This document shows, piece by piece, positions 31,379 to 39,510 of a stretch of 40,084 nucleotides of DNA. This stretch comes from Gammaproteobacteria bacterium (GTDB lineage Bacteria > Pseudomonadota > Gammaproteobacteria > Eutrophobiales > Eutrophobiaceae). Numbering within the stretch: position 1 is the first letter of the stretch; each line of letters opens with the position of its first letter. The notes under the pieces were generated by a model. The model saw only the letters and a list, made by a program, of their open reading frames with translations, was not told the origin of the DNA and did not search any database. The translations under genes were made by a program, and so were the position numbers. Location of the stretch: contig JAPOQU010000089.1 in the NCBI GenBank assembly GCA_026710545.1, positions 1 to 40,084 of the forward strand, given 5' to 3'.

Positions 31379-31728
31379 GGCTTACCAATCCAGCTCTCGT
31401 CGATAGGTGTCTCTGTCAACCTCCCGGATGACAATGGTCTGCCCGGCAATTTCGTAGAATACTTAACATGTGTATGCGCCCTGCATGTATCCCGAAACGG
31501 CTATACAGCCAGGTACAGAATACATCATACTATGGTAGAAAAAACCGCACAGATGTCAATGTCGTCAACCTGACAGGTGGGGTCAGAGTAAAAACCCATA
31601 AATTCCGGGGTCAGAGTAAAATCGCCGAGGACGATGGCAACAGCAGAATCGGCGGTGATTTTACTCTGACCCCGGAATTTAGCGGGAACTGCTGTCGATG
31701 TCATTAACTTCAATCGTAAAGGTGGAAT
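31379..31728. other. Divergent intergenic region, LuxR-type gene / amidohydrolase genes
   Basis: This 350-bp gap should hold promoters for both flanking genes. No clear promoter pair is recognised. The second half is occupied by family A units (31579-31593 and 31600-31680), which end about 48 bases before the amidohydrolase ATG. The first half shows no repeats. Confidence 0.5.
31579..31680. repeat. Family A units: one single copy and a long stem-loop
   Basis: A single unit GGGGTCAGAGTAAAA lies at 31579-31593. The second unit starts an inverted pair: AAATTCCGGGGTCAGAGTAA then AATC (31600-31623) is perfectly complementary to 31657-31680, 24 bp, with partial extension and a loop of about 30 bases. 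This is the AGTAAAA variant of the family, as at 8536-8611. It forms a large potential hairpin in the leader of the amidohydrolase transcript. Confidence 0.9.
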
Positions 31729-33789
31729 ATGAAACAACTTGCCCGTCTGTTTGCCCTGGCCCCGGTCAGCCTGACTTTATTGCTTGCGGCCTGCTCCGGG
31801 GAACAGGCGCCTGCGGACAATACAGCCTCCGCAACGCCGCCGGCGGACCTGGTGTTCACCAACGGCTATATCTACACGGTTGACGCGCAACGCAGCGTGG
31901 CCCGGGCAGTGGCAGTGCGGGCCGATAAAATTCTCTTTGTCGGAAGTAATGAAGCGGCGCTGGGATACGTCAGAACCGGCACACAGGTACATGACCTGGG
32001 CGGGCGCATGATGTTGCCGGGGATACATGACATGCACGTCCACGCCACCGGGCTGGCCGAGCCCAGCCTGTGCAACCTGGAAGGCGAGGTGAAACCCATG
32101 GAAGAGCTGGTGCCGTTCCTCAAGGACTGCATTGAACAGCGGCGGCTTCCTGCGGGTGAATGGCTGGTGGTGGTTGGCTGGGCCTCGGGCAACGAGCCGA
32201 GCGACCGCTACAAGAATATGCGCATGGCGCTGGATGCGGTGTCGGACACGCGCCCGATCGTATTGTGGAGTTCACACTCCGCAGCCTTTAACAGCGCGGC
32301 CTTTGCCCAGGCCAGGGACCTGGAGGGCAAGGTGGTGGGCATGAACCGGGAAACCCTGCGGACGGTGTATGCAGACTACCAGGAGATGGTGTCGGTGGAT
32401 GAAACCGGCGAGCCGACCGGGAAGGTGGTCGAAGATGCGCGCGATTTCATTCGCGATACCGTGTTTGAGGACCTGATGGGGCTGAATGAACGGGAAGATT
32501 ACGCCATGCCGGCAGTGGCAAGGATACTGGCCCAGTCCGGCATTACTTCTATCCAGGATCCCATGTCGGTGGCGCGCACCCTCGAGATGTATGACTGGTT
32601 TGAGAAAAGCGGCGCCATGAGTTTTCGGGTAAGAGCTCACTTTTACGGCCAACCCCATGCCTCGGTTTACAGCAGAGACCCCGATATCATGGCGCGCATC
32701 CCCGAGCACGTGGCGCAGTTCAGCGAGTTGCGTGAGAAATACCGGGATTCGGAGTTTATCCAGGCCAACGGCGTGAAGTTTTTCATGGACGGCGGCCTGT
32801 ACGGCGCGCCGCGCCCGTTTCCCGAGCCGTCCACCCTGCCGATTACCGGCATTATCGGCGAGTTCAAGCAACCGATCTTTCACGCCGGGGAAGATGGCAT
32901 GCTGGACCTGGCCGGGTACGTGGACCTGGAGAGTGAAACCTGTGTAAACGTGCGCGCTGATTTCGCTACCTACCAGGACGCCGGTCGCGCCGCCCGTTTC
33001 GCCGGGGAACACGGGTATCACCCGGTCCAGTGCGTGAAAACCGGCGGCCACCTGGGTCACAGCGCCGACTACGTGAACGAATACATCAGGCAGATGACCG
33101 AGGCGGGCTTTCATATTCACGTCCACGCGGAATCCGACCTGGCGATGCGTACACTCACCGACGCCTTCGAGGCCAACAAGGAAACGGCGGACAGGCTGGG
33201 CGTCACGCAAACCATTGCCCACGCAACACTGGTGCACCCGGACGATGCGCTACGTCTCGGCAAGCTGGGGGTGTACATTTCCACCACCTATAGCTGGATG
33301 CTGCCCTACCCGGACAATATTGCGGTGATTCCTTTTTTCGAGGAGCTGGACTCGCTGGAGGATATGTACAACCCGGCGTTGTATGTTGTACAGAACGCCT
33401 TCCCGGTAAAATCCTTGCAGGACGCCGGTTCACCCCTGGCCTGGGGCAGCGATGCGCCCCAGGGCATTCGCGACCCCATGCCGTTCGTCAACATGCAGGC
33501 CGCGCTTACGCGGGAACTGGACGGTCAGGTGTTGAATGCCGAAGAACGCCTGGATATTCATGAAATCATTGCTTCCTTCACCATCGAAGGCGCCCGGCTG
33601 ATGGGACATGACGACCGGCTTGGCAGTATCGAAGCGGGAAAAATTGCCGACCTGGTTGTGATTAACCAGAATGTCGTGGAGTTGGCGCAACAAGACCAGG
33701 CACACCGGGTCGGCGAGACGCTCGCCGACCTGACCTTGTTCAACGGCAAGGTCATCTACGATCGCTCCCAACAGGAACAGCCCCTATGA
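31729..33789 (+). CDS. Lipoprotein amidohydrolase (YtcJ-like, Amidohydro_3)
   Basis: A 686-residue predicted lipoprotein; the lipobox LLLAAC puts the lipidated cysteine at residue 22. The mature part is a TIM-barrel amidohydrolase of the Amidohydro_3/YtcJ type. Metal-binding HMHVH is in PGIHDMHVHATG; further conserved parts are VKFFMDGGLYG, FHIHVHAESDLAMRTLTDAFE, ATLVHPDDALRLGKLG, PLAWGSDAPQG and a C-terminal beta-sandwich with GSIEAGKIADLVVINQN. Substrates of this family are amides or formamides and mostly unknown. Its end overlaps the next amidohydrolase start by 4 bases (ATGA), so both are made together. The upstream GGTGG near 31724 is a moderate ribosome binding site. Confidence 0.88.
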   Translation: MKQLARLFALAPVSLTLLLAACSGEQAPADNTASATPPADLVFTNGYIYTVDAQRSVARAVAVRADKILFVGSNEAALGYVRTGTQVHDLGGRMMLPGIHDMHVHATGLAEPSLCNLEGEVKPMEELVPFLKDCIEQRRLPAGEWLVVVGWASGNEPSDRYKNMRMALDAVSDTRPIVLWSSHSAAFNSAAFAQARDLEGKVVGMNRETLRTVYADYQEMVSVDETGEPTGKVVEDARDFIRDTVFEDLMGLNEREDYAMPAVARILAQSGITSIQDPMSVARTLEMYDWFEKSGAMSFRVRAHFYGQPHASVYSRDPDIMARIPEHVAQFSELREKYRDSEFIQANGVKFFMDGGLYGAPRPFPEPSTLPITGIIGEFKQPIFHAGEDGMLDLAGYVDLESETCVNVRADFATYQDAGRAARFAGEHGYHPVQCVKTGGHLGHSADYVNEYIRQMTEAGFHIHVHAESDLAMRTLTDAFEANKETADRLGVTQTIAHATLVHPDDALRLGKLGVYISTTYSWMLPYPDNIAVIPFFEELDSLEDMYNPALYVVQNAFPVKSLQDAGSPLAWGSDAPQGIRDPMPFVNMQAALTRELDGQVLNAEERLDIHEIIASFTIEGARLMGHDDRLGSIEAGKIADLVVINQNVVELAQQDQAHRVGETLADLTLFNGKVIYDRSQQEQPL

Positions 33790-35465
33790 ACGTTTACAGG
33801 ACAATATTGCTCACCTTTGTTTTTCACCTGGCGCTGAGCGCCTGCCAGAACGAAACCGGCGCGCCGCCGGCTTCATCAGCGGATGCCGCGTCGCCTGAAA
33901 TGCCAGGGGCTACGGCGCCCGCGGATGCCATCTATTATGGCGGGAGAATATATACCCTGGACGACCAGCGTTCCTGGGCGGAAGCAGTAGCCGTCAAAGA
34001 CGGCAGGTTCCTGGCAACGGGAAACAACGCGGACATGTTGGCTTTGGCCGGCGCGGACACGGAACAATACGATCTCAACGGCGCCATGGCCATGCCCGGT
34101 TTGCATGACGCGCACTTTCATTACCTGAGCGTGACCAATGCCCTGGATTGCACGCCGGGCCAGTTCAAGCCGGAACAATTGCAGGAAACCCTGGAATACT
34201 GCAAGACCCGGCGGGTAGCGGGTTATCCGTGGGTGATCATTAACGGTATGGAAATGTGGGGTGACTCGCCACTGAGCAATGACCTGTTGAACCAGGCGTT
34301 CCCGGACACGCCCGTCCTCATCAGGGATGTCACCATGCACACGCGCCTGGTGAATGCCAGGGCGCTGGAGATTGCCGGTATCGACAGGGACACAGAGCCG
34401 CCGGAGGGCGGCGTCATTGTGAAACATCCGCAAACCGGCGAACCGACCGGTGTGCTTGCGGAGGTAAGCGCAATATGGCTGGTCCGGGCGCACATTCCCC
34501 CCTACCCGCGGGAGCTGGTAAAGGCCGCCCTTGAAGAGTTGTCGCTGGAGTTGCTGGCCGCCGGGGTGACGTCGGTGCAGGACGCCTTCAGTTTCGACCA
34601 CGACGTGCTCGAAATGCTGGGCGAACTGGACCGCGCCGGAAAGCCGATCCCGTATATCCAGTTGCACCATGGCTGGAGCCCCGAGGGAGGTCCGGGCCGG
34701 CAGGCCCAGGAAGCGCAGATTGCCGATCGCGCAAAGTATGCAACGCCGCATATCTCCGCAAACGCGATAAAGCTGTTTCTCGACGGGGTGCCGGTGCCGC
34801 CGGTCTTTACCCACGTCCCCATCGGCGCGGACGGCGAAGTGGACGAGACCAACCTGTTGATCCCGCGTGACGTGCTGGCGCAGAAAATAACCGAGTGGGA
34901 CCGGGCCGGGCTCAGGGTGAAAATGCATGCCGCCGGGGACGGCGCAGTGCGCGTCGGGCTGGATGCCATCGAAACTGTCAGGAAAACCAACGGTGACAGC
35001 GGTATCCGGCATGAGATCGGACATACGTCGGACGTCTCTGAAACCGACCTTCCACGATTTGCCGAGCTCAACGCGACTGCGGAAATGTCTCCCTATTTCT
35101 GGAGCCCGGGCAGTATGATGGGCAACGACGGTTACCAGTTCCGCTCATTACACGGTCATGGCGCCCTGATCACGGTCGGTTCGGACTATGCCGTTGTTGA
35201 TTCATTCAACCCGTTTCCACCCATCCAGGGCATCGTCGAGCGCGGCGCTGAATCCCTGCCGGTTGAGACCGCGCTGGAGTTTTATACCCGCAATCCCGCG
35301 CAGGTTAATAACAACATGGACAACATGGGGAGTATCGAAGCCGGCAAAACAGCCAACATGATCGTGCTCGACCGGAACATACTGGAAATACCGGGCAATG
35401 AGATCGGCGCAACCCGGGTATTGAAAACCATCCTGGATGGCAAAGTGGTTTACGAAAGACCGTAA
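33786..35465 (+). CDS. Lipoprotein amidohydrolase, second paralogue (YtcJ-like)
   Basis: A 559-residue predicted lipoprotein with lipobox LALSAC (Cys20). It is related to the preceding protein but about 120 residues shorter; shared features include YYGGRIYTLDDQRSWAEAVAVKDGRFLATG, the metal-binding PGLHDAHFHYLS, IKLFLDGVPVP, LRVKMHAAGDGAVRVGLDAIE, GHTSDVSETDLPRFAELNATAEMSP, ITVGSDYAVVD and the end GSIEAGKTANMIVLDRN. The pair looks like an old duplication with diverged substrate range (inference). Both would act at the outer or inner membrane surface of the periplasm. The TonB-dependent receptor downstream on the other strand could import a related compound. Confidence 0.88.
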   Translation: MNVYRTILLTFVFHLALSACQNETGAPPASSADAASPEMPGATAPADAIYYGGRIYTLDDQRSWAEAVAVKDGRFLATGNNADMLALAGADTEQYDLNGAMAMPGLHDAHFHYLSVTNALDCTPGQFKPEQLQETLEYCKTRRVAGYPWVIINGMEMWGDSPLSNDLLNQAFPDTPVLIRDVTMHTRLVNARALEIAGIDRDTEPPEGGVIVKHPQTGEPTGVLAEVSAIWLVRAHIPPYPRELVKAALEELSLELLAAGVTSVQDAFSFDHDVLEMLGELDRAGKPIPYIQLHHGWSPEGGPGRQAQEAQIADRAKYATPHISANAIKLFLDGVPVPPVFTHVPIGADGEVDETNLLIPRDVLAQKITEWDRAGLRVKMHAAGDGAVRVGLDAIETVRKTNGDSGIRHEIGHTSDVSETDLPRFAELNATAEMSPYFWSPGSMMGNDGYQFRSLHGHGALITVGSDYAVVDSFNPFPPIQGIVERGAESLPVETALEFYTRNPAQVNNNMDNMGSIEAGKTANMIVLDRNILEIPGNEIGATRVLKTILDGKVVYERP

Positions 35466-35483
35466 CGAAGCGCGTCAAAACAT

Positions 35484-35520
35484 GGGGTCAGGAATTAAGA
35501 ATCAGGAATTGGGAACAGGA
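35484..35520. repeat. Worn repeat after the amidohydrolase operon
   Basis: GGGGTCAGGAATTAAGAATC is followed by AGGAATTGGGAACAGG: a half-site related to family A with a short tandem of AGGAATT. No inverted partner was found. Confidence 0.35.
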
Positions 35521-35615
35521 GGAGAGACACCCTGGGCTGTTACTAACACTGGGCCTGGGCATGGATAACACCGCGACAATACTGCTATAGTAGAACTTCT
35601 CACAGAATAACTGAC

Positions 35616-35622
35616 AAGGAGG
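35616..35622 (+). promoter_or_regulatory. Strong ribosome binding site of the small coiled-coil gene
   Basis: AAGGAGG ends 7 bases before the ATG at 35630. It is the best Shine-Dalgarno in the window and supports that the 87-residue frame is real. Confidence 0.75.
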
Positions 35623-35629
35623 CTGGCAC

Positions 35630-35893
35630 ATGTCAAATCTACAACTGTTTCTTTCGCTCGCAGGGTTCCTGGCCGCTATCTTCGCCTGGTTTCGTTTCGA
35701 TATCAATAAACGCTTTGATGAGCAAAAAGAGTGGATAAACAAGCGTTTCGATGACGTGCACAAGCGCATCAATGACCAGAACGCGGCGCTGGCGCAACAG
35801 TTCGACAATATCAACCAGCGCTTTAATGACCTGACCACGTTCATGAATAAACGCATTGACGATCTCAATGCCGCGCTGAAGCGGGTCGCATAG
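35630..35893 (+). CDS. Small membrane-anchored coiled-coil protein
   Basis: An 87-residue protein with one N-terminal transmembrane helix (LFLSLAGFLAAIFAWFRF, residues 5-22) and a long charged coiled coil containing three related units of about 11-18 residues (INKRFDEQKEWINKRFDD; VHKRINDQNAALAQQFDN; INQRFNDLTTFMNKRIDD). Function is unknown. Similar short proteins with repeated NKRFDD-type units are common as stand-alone ORFs in proteobacteria. The start is well supported by AAGGAGG. It lies after the amidohydrolase pair but 164 bases away, so it may have its own promoter. Confidence 0.8.
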   Translation: MSNLQLFLSLAGFLAAIFAWFRFDINKRFDEQKEWINKRFDDVHKRINDQNAALAQQFDNINQRFNDLTTFMNKRIDDLNAALKRVA

Positions 35894-35963
35894 CCTGATA
35901 AAGCGCCCGGGGCAGGCCTGCTGTTACGCTCGAAAATACTCTCCTGTTACAGTTGCCGCGAAG

Positions 35964-35990
35964 CGGGGACGGAATTCAATTCCGTCCCCG
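35964..35990. repeat. Family A2 palindrome between the coiled-coil gene and the TonB receptor
   Basis: Arms CGGGGACGGAATT and AATTCCGTCCCCG flank a single C. It lies between converging genes and may end transcription from either side, although no T-run follows. Confidence 0.85.
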
Positions 35991-36023
35991 GACTTGCTCA
36001 GGAGAGGGAACAGGATTCGTCTC

Positions 36024-38366
36024 CTAATAGTTATAGTTGGCTTGCAGGTAAAACGTCTGCGGTGGATTGACTGCGCACACCGGCGCGGCGCCATTGGAAA
36101 AGGCGATGCTGCCGACGAAGACGCAGCTGACCTCATCCGTCACGTTGGTTCCCAGCAGGCTGACCGACCATTTGCCGTTGTTGCTGCCGACGCCGACCTG
36201 GAAGTCGAGTTCGGTCGTGGAATCCAGCTGGTATTGCGGCCGGCTCAAAAAGTTGGTCGGGTCCCAGTTGGCCCCATCCTGGTAGGTCAGCGTCAGCGTC
36301 GCCAGCAAATCCAGCGAAGCGGTGATGGGCCGAGTGAAACGAAAGCCGGTTGCCCCGGTTATTTCCGGAATGGCAGGCACGTCACCTATGCGTTCCGGGG
36401 CAGCGTCAAAGGTGGTGATCTGGTTGTCCACGTAGCCCAGGTTGCCCCACATCTCCAGCCCGTCGGTGGCTTGTAAAGTGAGGTCTGTCTCGAAGCCCCG
36501 CACCCGCACTTCCGGGGCATTCTGCACGTTATAACCGGCTACGCCGTCAAACAGCGATTCCTGCAGGTCCTCAAAATCCGAGTGGTACAAGGCCCAGTTC
36601 CAGCGCAACGCCCCGTCCAGCCACACCGACTTCAGGCCCACTTCATACGCCAGGGCGGTTTCTTCGTTATACTCGAAGTCATAAACCAATCCTCCCACCA
36701 CCGCGCCGTCAGGTCGTTGCACGCGGGCGTCAAAACCGCCGGCCTTGGAGCCCCGGGAGATGGTGAAATAAGCCGTATGTTCGCCGGCCATGGCGAATTG
36801 CTGTTCCAGGCTGAAAGACCAGTCCAGGCGGTCCTCCGATCGGCTGCCGTTGTTGGTATGCGGGGTGATAAAACCCATCCGGTTCATGGCCGCGGGGGTC
36901 AGGTTGCCGACGGGCAGCACATCAGCGACGATCATTGTCTGGACGGCGTCTTTCTTGGTGTTGGTATAGCGCACCCCGCCGGTGGCGGACAGGCTGTCCG
37001 TCAGGTGGAAGCTCAACTGCCCGAACACGGAAATATCCTCTTCGTCCTGGTCGAAGTCCGTGGCGAATTTCTGGAAAAAAGCCTGCACGACGTCGATTTC
37101 TTCGGTAAACCGGTAGTCGTTGCTCTCGTAATAGAGGCCGGCCACCCAGTTGTAACGCCGATCCTCGGGCGAGAGCAGCCGCAATTCCTGGCTGATCTGC
37201 TCATACTCCTCGGTCTGCACGTTGGTAACCAACGGCAGCGGGCTGGTATCGCCGTCCACAAAGGCGAAGTAATCATACGTGGCATAGCCGGTTGTCGACT
37301 CCACGCGGTAGTCGCCGACCTGGGCCTCGAACTTCAGGTTCACAACCTGCGTATTAATGTTCGTCGAATCGTTCTCCCGGTCGCTCCCGACAAACCCGGA
37401 AAAGTCGTCACCGATAGGCCCCGGGACAGGCCCCAGGTCCGCGCCGCCGGGGCCGCCCCGGTTCGGTGAATTGGTGATGCTGGTGACAAAATCCACCCCG
37501 ACGTTGTCCGGACTAATCAGGGCGCCCCAGAATACGGGGTGGCCGGGGAAGGCAAAAGGATACTGGGGAGACGCGGCCTCCAGGGACCTGATCTCAAACG
37601 GACGGCCGTTGTTCTCCCAATCGGAATGATCGACACTCAGAACGGCGGTCAGGTCGTTCGTCACGTCCCATTCCAGGGTGCCGCGCAAGGCGTATTCATC
37701 GGTTTCCGGCCGGTTGTCGCCCGCGGCTTCGTTTACCACGTAACCTTCCGAATCCCGGTAACGCATCGCCAGGCGCCCGCCCAGGGTATCGGACAGCGGC
37801 CCGGACACAAAGCCTTCAACCTCATAATCCTGGTCTTCATCCAGGGCAATTTGGGTGCGCCCGCCGATTTCAACTTCCTCCGTGGGCCGGTTGTTGCGCA
37901 AGGTAACGGCGCCGGCGATAGTGCTCCTGCCGAACAGCACGCCCTGGGGTCCGCGCACCACCTCAATGGCGTTAACGTCCAGGAACGGCAGGCGCGACAG
38001 CGCCGGCTTGCCGGTATAGACGCCGTCCCGGAAAATGCCCACGGATTGCTCAAAACCCTGGTTGCCGGCGCTGCCGACGCCCCTGATGTTGATGACGTTG
38101 TCAATCATTCCCTCGGTAATATACATGCTGGGAATAATGCCGTTGAGGTCCTGCATGCGGTGGGCGCCGATGGATTGAATGTCCTCATCAGACACCACGG
38201 AGATGGAAATGGGCACGTCCTGCAGGGATTCGCTGCGCATGGTGGCGGTGACTATTATCTCTTCCAGCACGTCGCCATCTTGCGCAAACATCGTGACAGG
38301 GGCAAGCATCATGGTACTTGCGATTATGGTAAAAATGCTTCTTATCATTCTGTTATTCACTAACAT
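36024..38366 (-). CDS. TonB-dependent outer membrane receptor
   Basis: A 780-residue outer-membrane beta-barrel. The signal peptide (RSIFTIIASTMMLAPVTMFAQ) is followed by a TonB-box-like LEEIIVTA, a plug domain (SLQDVPISISVVSDEDIQSIG ... IEVVRGPQGVLFGRSTIAGAV) and a long barrel ending in aromatic YNY. This type is widespread in marine and soil gammaproteobacteria, and takes up unknown substrates other than only siderophores. The start ATG at 38366 is chosen because GGAGGA lies 7 bases upstream; a GTG further up overlaps that ribosome site. No TonB, ExbB or transporter partner is adjacent. It converges on the amidohydrolase region and may serve the same catabolic route (inference). Confidence 0.93.
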   Translation of the reverse strand: MLVNNRMIRSIFTIIASTMMLAPVTMFAQDGDVLEEIIVTATMRSESLQDVPISISVVSDEDIQSIGAHRMQDLNGIIPSMYITEGMIDNVINIRGVGSAGNQGFEQSVGIFRDGVYTGKPALSRLPFLDVNAIEVVRGPQGVLFGRSTIAGAVTLRNNRPTEEVEIGGRTQIALDEDQDYEVEGFVSGPLSDTLGGRLAMRYRDSEGYVVNEAAGDNRPETDEYALRGTLEWDVTNDLTAVLSVDHSDWENNGRPFEIRSLEAASPQYPFAFPGHPVFWGALISPDNVGVDFVTSITNSPNRGGPGGADLGPVPGPIGDDFSGFVGSDRENDSTNINTQVVNLKFEAQVGDYRVESTTGYATYDYFAFVDGDTSPLPLVTNVQTEEYEQISQELRLLSPEDRRYNWVAGLYYESNDYRFTEEIDVVQAFFQKFATDFDQDEEDISVFGQLSFHLTDSLSATGGVRYTNTKKDAVQTMIVADVLPVGNLTPAAMNRMGFITPHTNNGSRSEDRLDWSFSLEQQFAMAGEHTAYFTISRGSKAGGFDARVQRPDGAVVGGLVYDFEYNEETALAYEVGLKSVWLDGALRWNWALYHSDFEDLQESLFDGVAGYNVQNAPEVRVRGFETDLTLQATDGLEMWGNLGYVDNQITTFDAAPERIGDVPAIPEITGATGFRFTRPITASLDLLATLTLTYQDGANWDPTNFLSRPQYQLDSTTELDFQVGVGSNNGKWSVSLLGTNVTDEVSCVFVGSIAFSNGAAPVCAVNPPQTFYLQANYNY

Positions 38367-38373
38367 GACTTTG

Positions 38374-38379
38374 TCCTCC
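38374..38379 (-). promoter_or_regulatory. Ribosome binding site deciding the receptor start
   Basis: GGAGGA on the minus strand, 7 bases before the ATG at 38366. It rules out the in-frame GTG at 38381, which overlaps this site. Confidence 0.7.
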
Positions 38380-38534
38380 ACTTCTTGTATTTGTCAGATG
38401 TAATACGACATACCACGCCTGCGGCGCCTGTTGTTCAAATGGCGCCGCAGGGGCAGGAATTGACAATATCTTTAACGTTCTTTTGCCTGGTCGGTCTCGA
38501 TAATCACAATACCGTTATCAAGCTTATACCAATT

Positions 38535-38563
38535 TTCATTATTTTACAAGAGTCTCATATAAT
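38535..38563 (+). promoter_or_regulatory. Possible promoter of the GST-like gene
   Basis: TATAAT (38558-38563) is preceded at 17 bases by the weak -35 TTCATT (38535-38540). It lies about 58 bases upstream of the GST-like ATG in the 254-bp divergent gap with the receptor gene. The -10 is perfect but the -35 poor. Confidence 0.35.
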
Positions 38564-38620
38564 GTAAACTGCTATATTCATTTGCTGAATTAAGAGGCTC
38601 CCTTAAGACAGGGTGACTAT

Positions 38621-39484
38621 ATGACTCAATTACATGATGAAGATATAAAAACCAAAGAGGTGCTGGAATGGAAAGGAGTGCATCTTTTTCATTTTCCCGG
38701 ATCTTCCTGTTCCCAGAAAACCCGTATTTTTTTGAATTTAAAAGACATTGCCTGGACATCTCATATCATTGATCTTTCTGAACAGGAACAATTTTCGCCC
38801 TGGTATCTTGGAATCAATCCCCGTGGCCTGGTGCCGACCCTGGTTCTCAACGGAGCTGTTCATATCGAAAGCAACGATATTATCCAGTTGCTGGACAGGG
38901 CATTTCCGGAAAAATGGCTCATTCCGGACGGTTTTGAGCACAAGGTCAGTGAACTGTTGCGTCATGAAGACGATCTTCACCTGGACCTGCGCACCCTGTC
39001 TTTTCGATTTACCAAACCGGCAGGAAAAGCTCCCAAGTCGGCAGAGGATTTGAAAAATTACCGCGCCGGCGGTTCCGGCACAGTCGAGGGAAGAAAAGAT
39101 CTGAATAAAGAACACGAAATCAAGTTCTGGGAGAATGTTTTGCAAGACGGAATAACAGACGAAGCCGTCCGAGTCTCCGCCGGGCGGTTTCATGAAGCTC
39201 TGACGGAACAGGATAAAAAATTAGCTATCAATCGCTTTTTGCTGGGTGAATCACTCAGTGTGTTGGATATAGCGTGGTTTGTGTACGTGAATCGGCTGGT
39301 ACTATGTGGTTATCCTCTCGAAAAGCTCCACTCAAACGTAAACGCATGGTTCCGGTCTTTACGAGATCGACCGGAATTTGCCAATGAGATCAAGGCGTCG
39401 CCGGACATGCAAAAAAAAGTAGAGGAAATTCAGCGAAAACAAAAGGAATCGGGCACAACCCTGGCTGATGTTACCGGGTTATAG
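38621..39484 (+). CDS. Glutathione S-transferase family protein
   Basis: A 287-residue protein. The N-terminal thioredoxin-like domain holds HLFHFPGSSCSQKTRIFLNLKDIAWTSHIIDL, with SSCSQK at the usual glutathione-activating position, NPRGLVPTLVLNG with the conserved cis-proline, and IESNDIIQLLD, the glutathione gamma-glutamyl contact. The C-terminal helical domain (FLLGESLSVLDIAWFVYVNRLVL) has the typical SxxDIA N-capping motif. The middle (about residues 130-180, with a charged linker) is longer than in many GSTs. The substrate is unknown. AT content is higher than neighbours, suggesting different origin. The start ATG has no strong Shine-Dalgarno. Confidence 0.85.
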   Translation: MTQLHDEDIKTKEVLEWKGVHLFHFPGSSCSQKTRIFLNLKDIAWTSHIIDLSEQEQFSPWYLGINPRGLVPTLVLNGAVHIESNDIIQLLDRAFPEKWLIPDGFEHKVSELLRHEDDLHLDLRTLSFRFTKPAGKAPKSAEDLKNYRAGGSGTVEGRKDLNKEHEIKFWENVLQDGITDEAVRVSAGRFHEALTEQDKKLAINRFLLGESLSVLDIAWFVYVNRLVLCGYPLEKLHSNVNAWFRSLRDRPEFANEIKASPDMQKKVEEIQRKQKESGTTLADVTGL

Positions 39485-39510
39485 TTTAATTTAGGGGATT
39501 ATATACATTA

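Noticed and set aside
32272..33237. Long minus-strand frame opposite the first amidohydrolase (321 codons)
   Set aside because: Shadow of a conserved gene in GC-rich sequence; translation lacks family motifs.
33876..35024. Minus-strand frame of 382 codons opposite the second amidohydrolase
   Set aside because: The coding strand carries all amidohydrolase motifs and a lipobox; the opposite frame has none.
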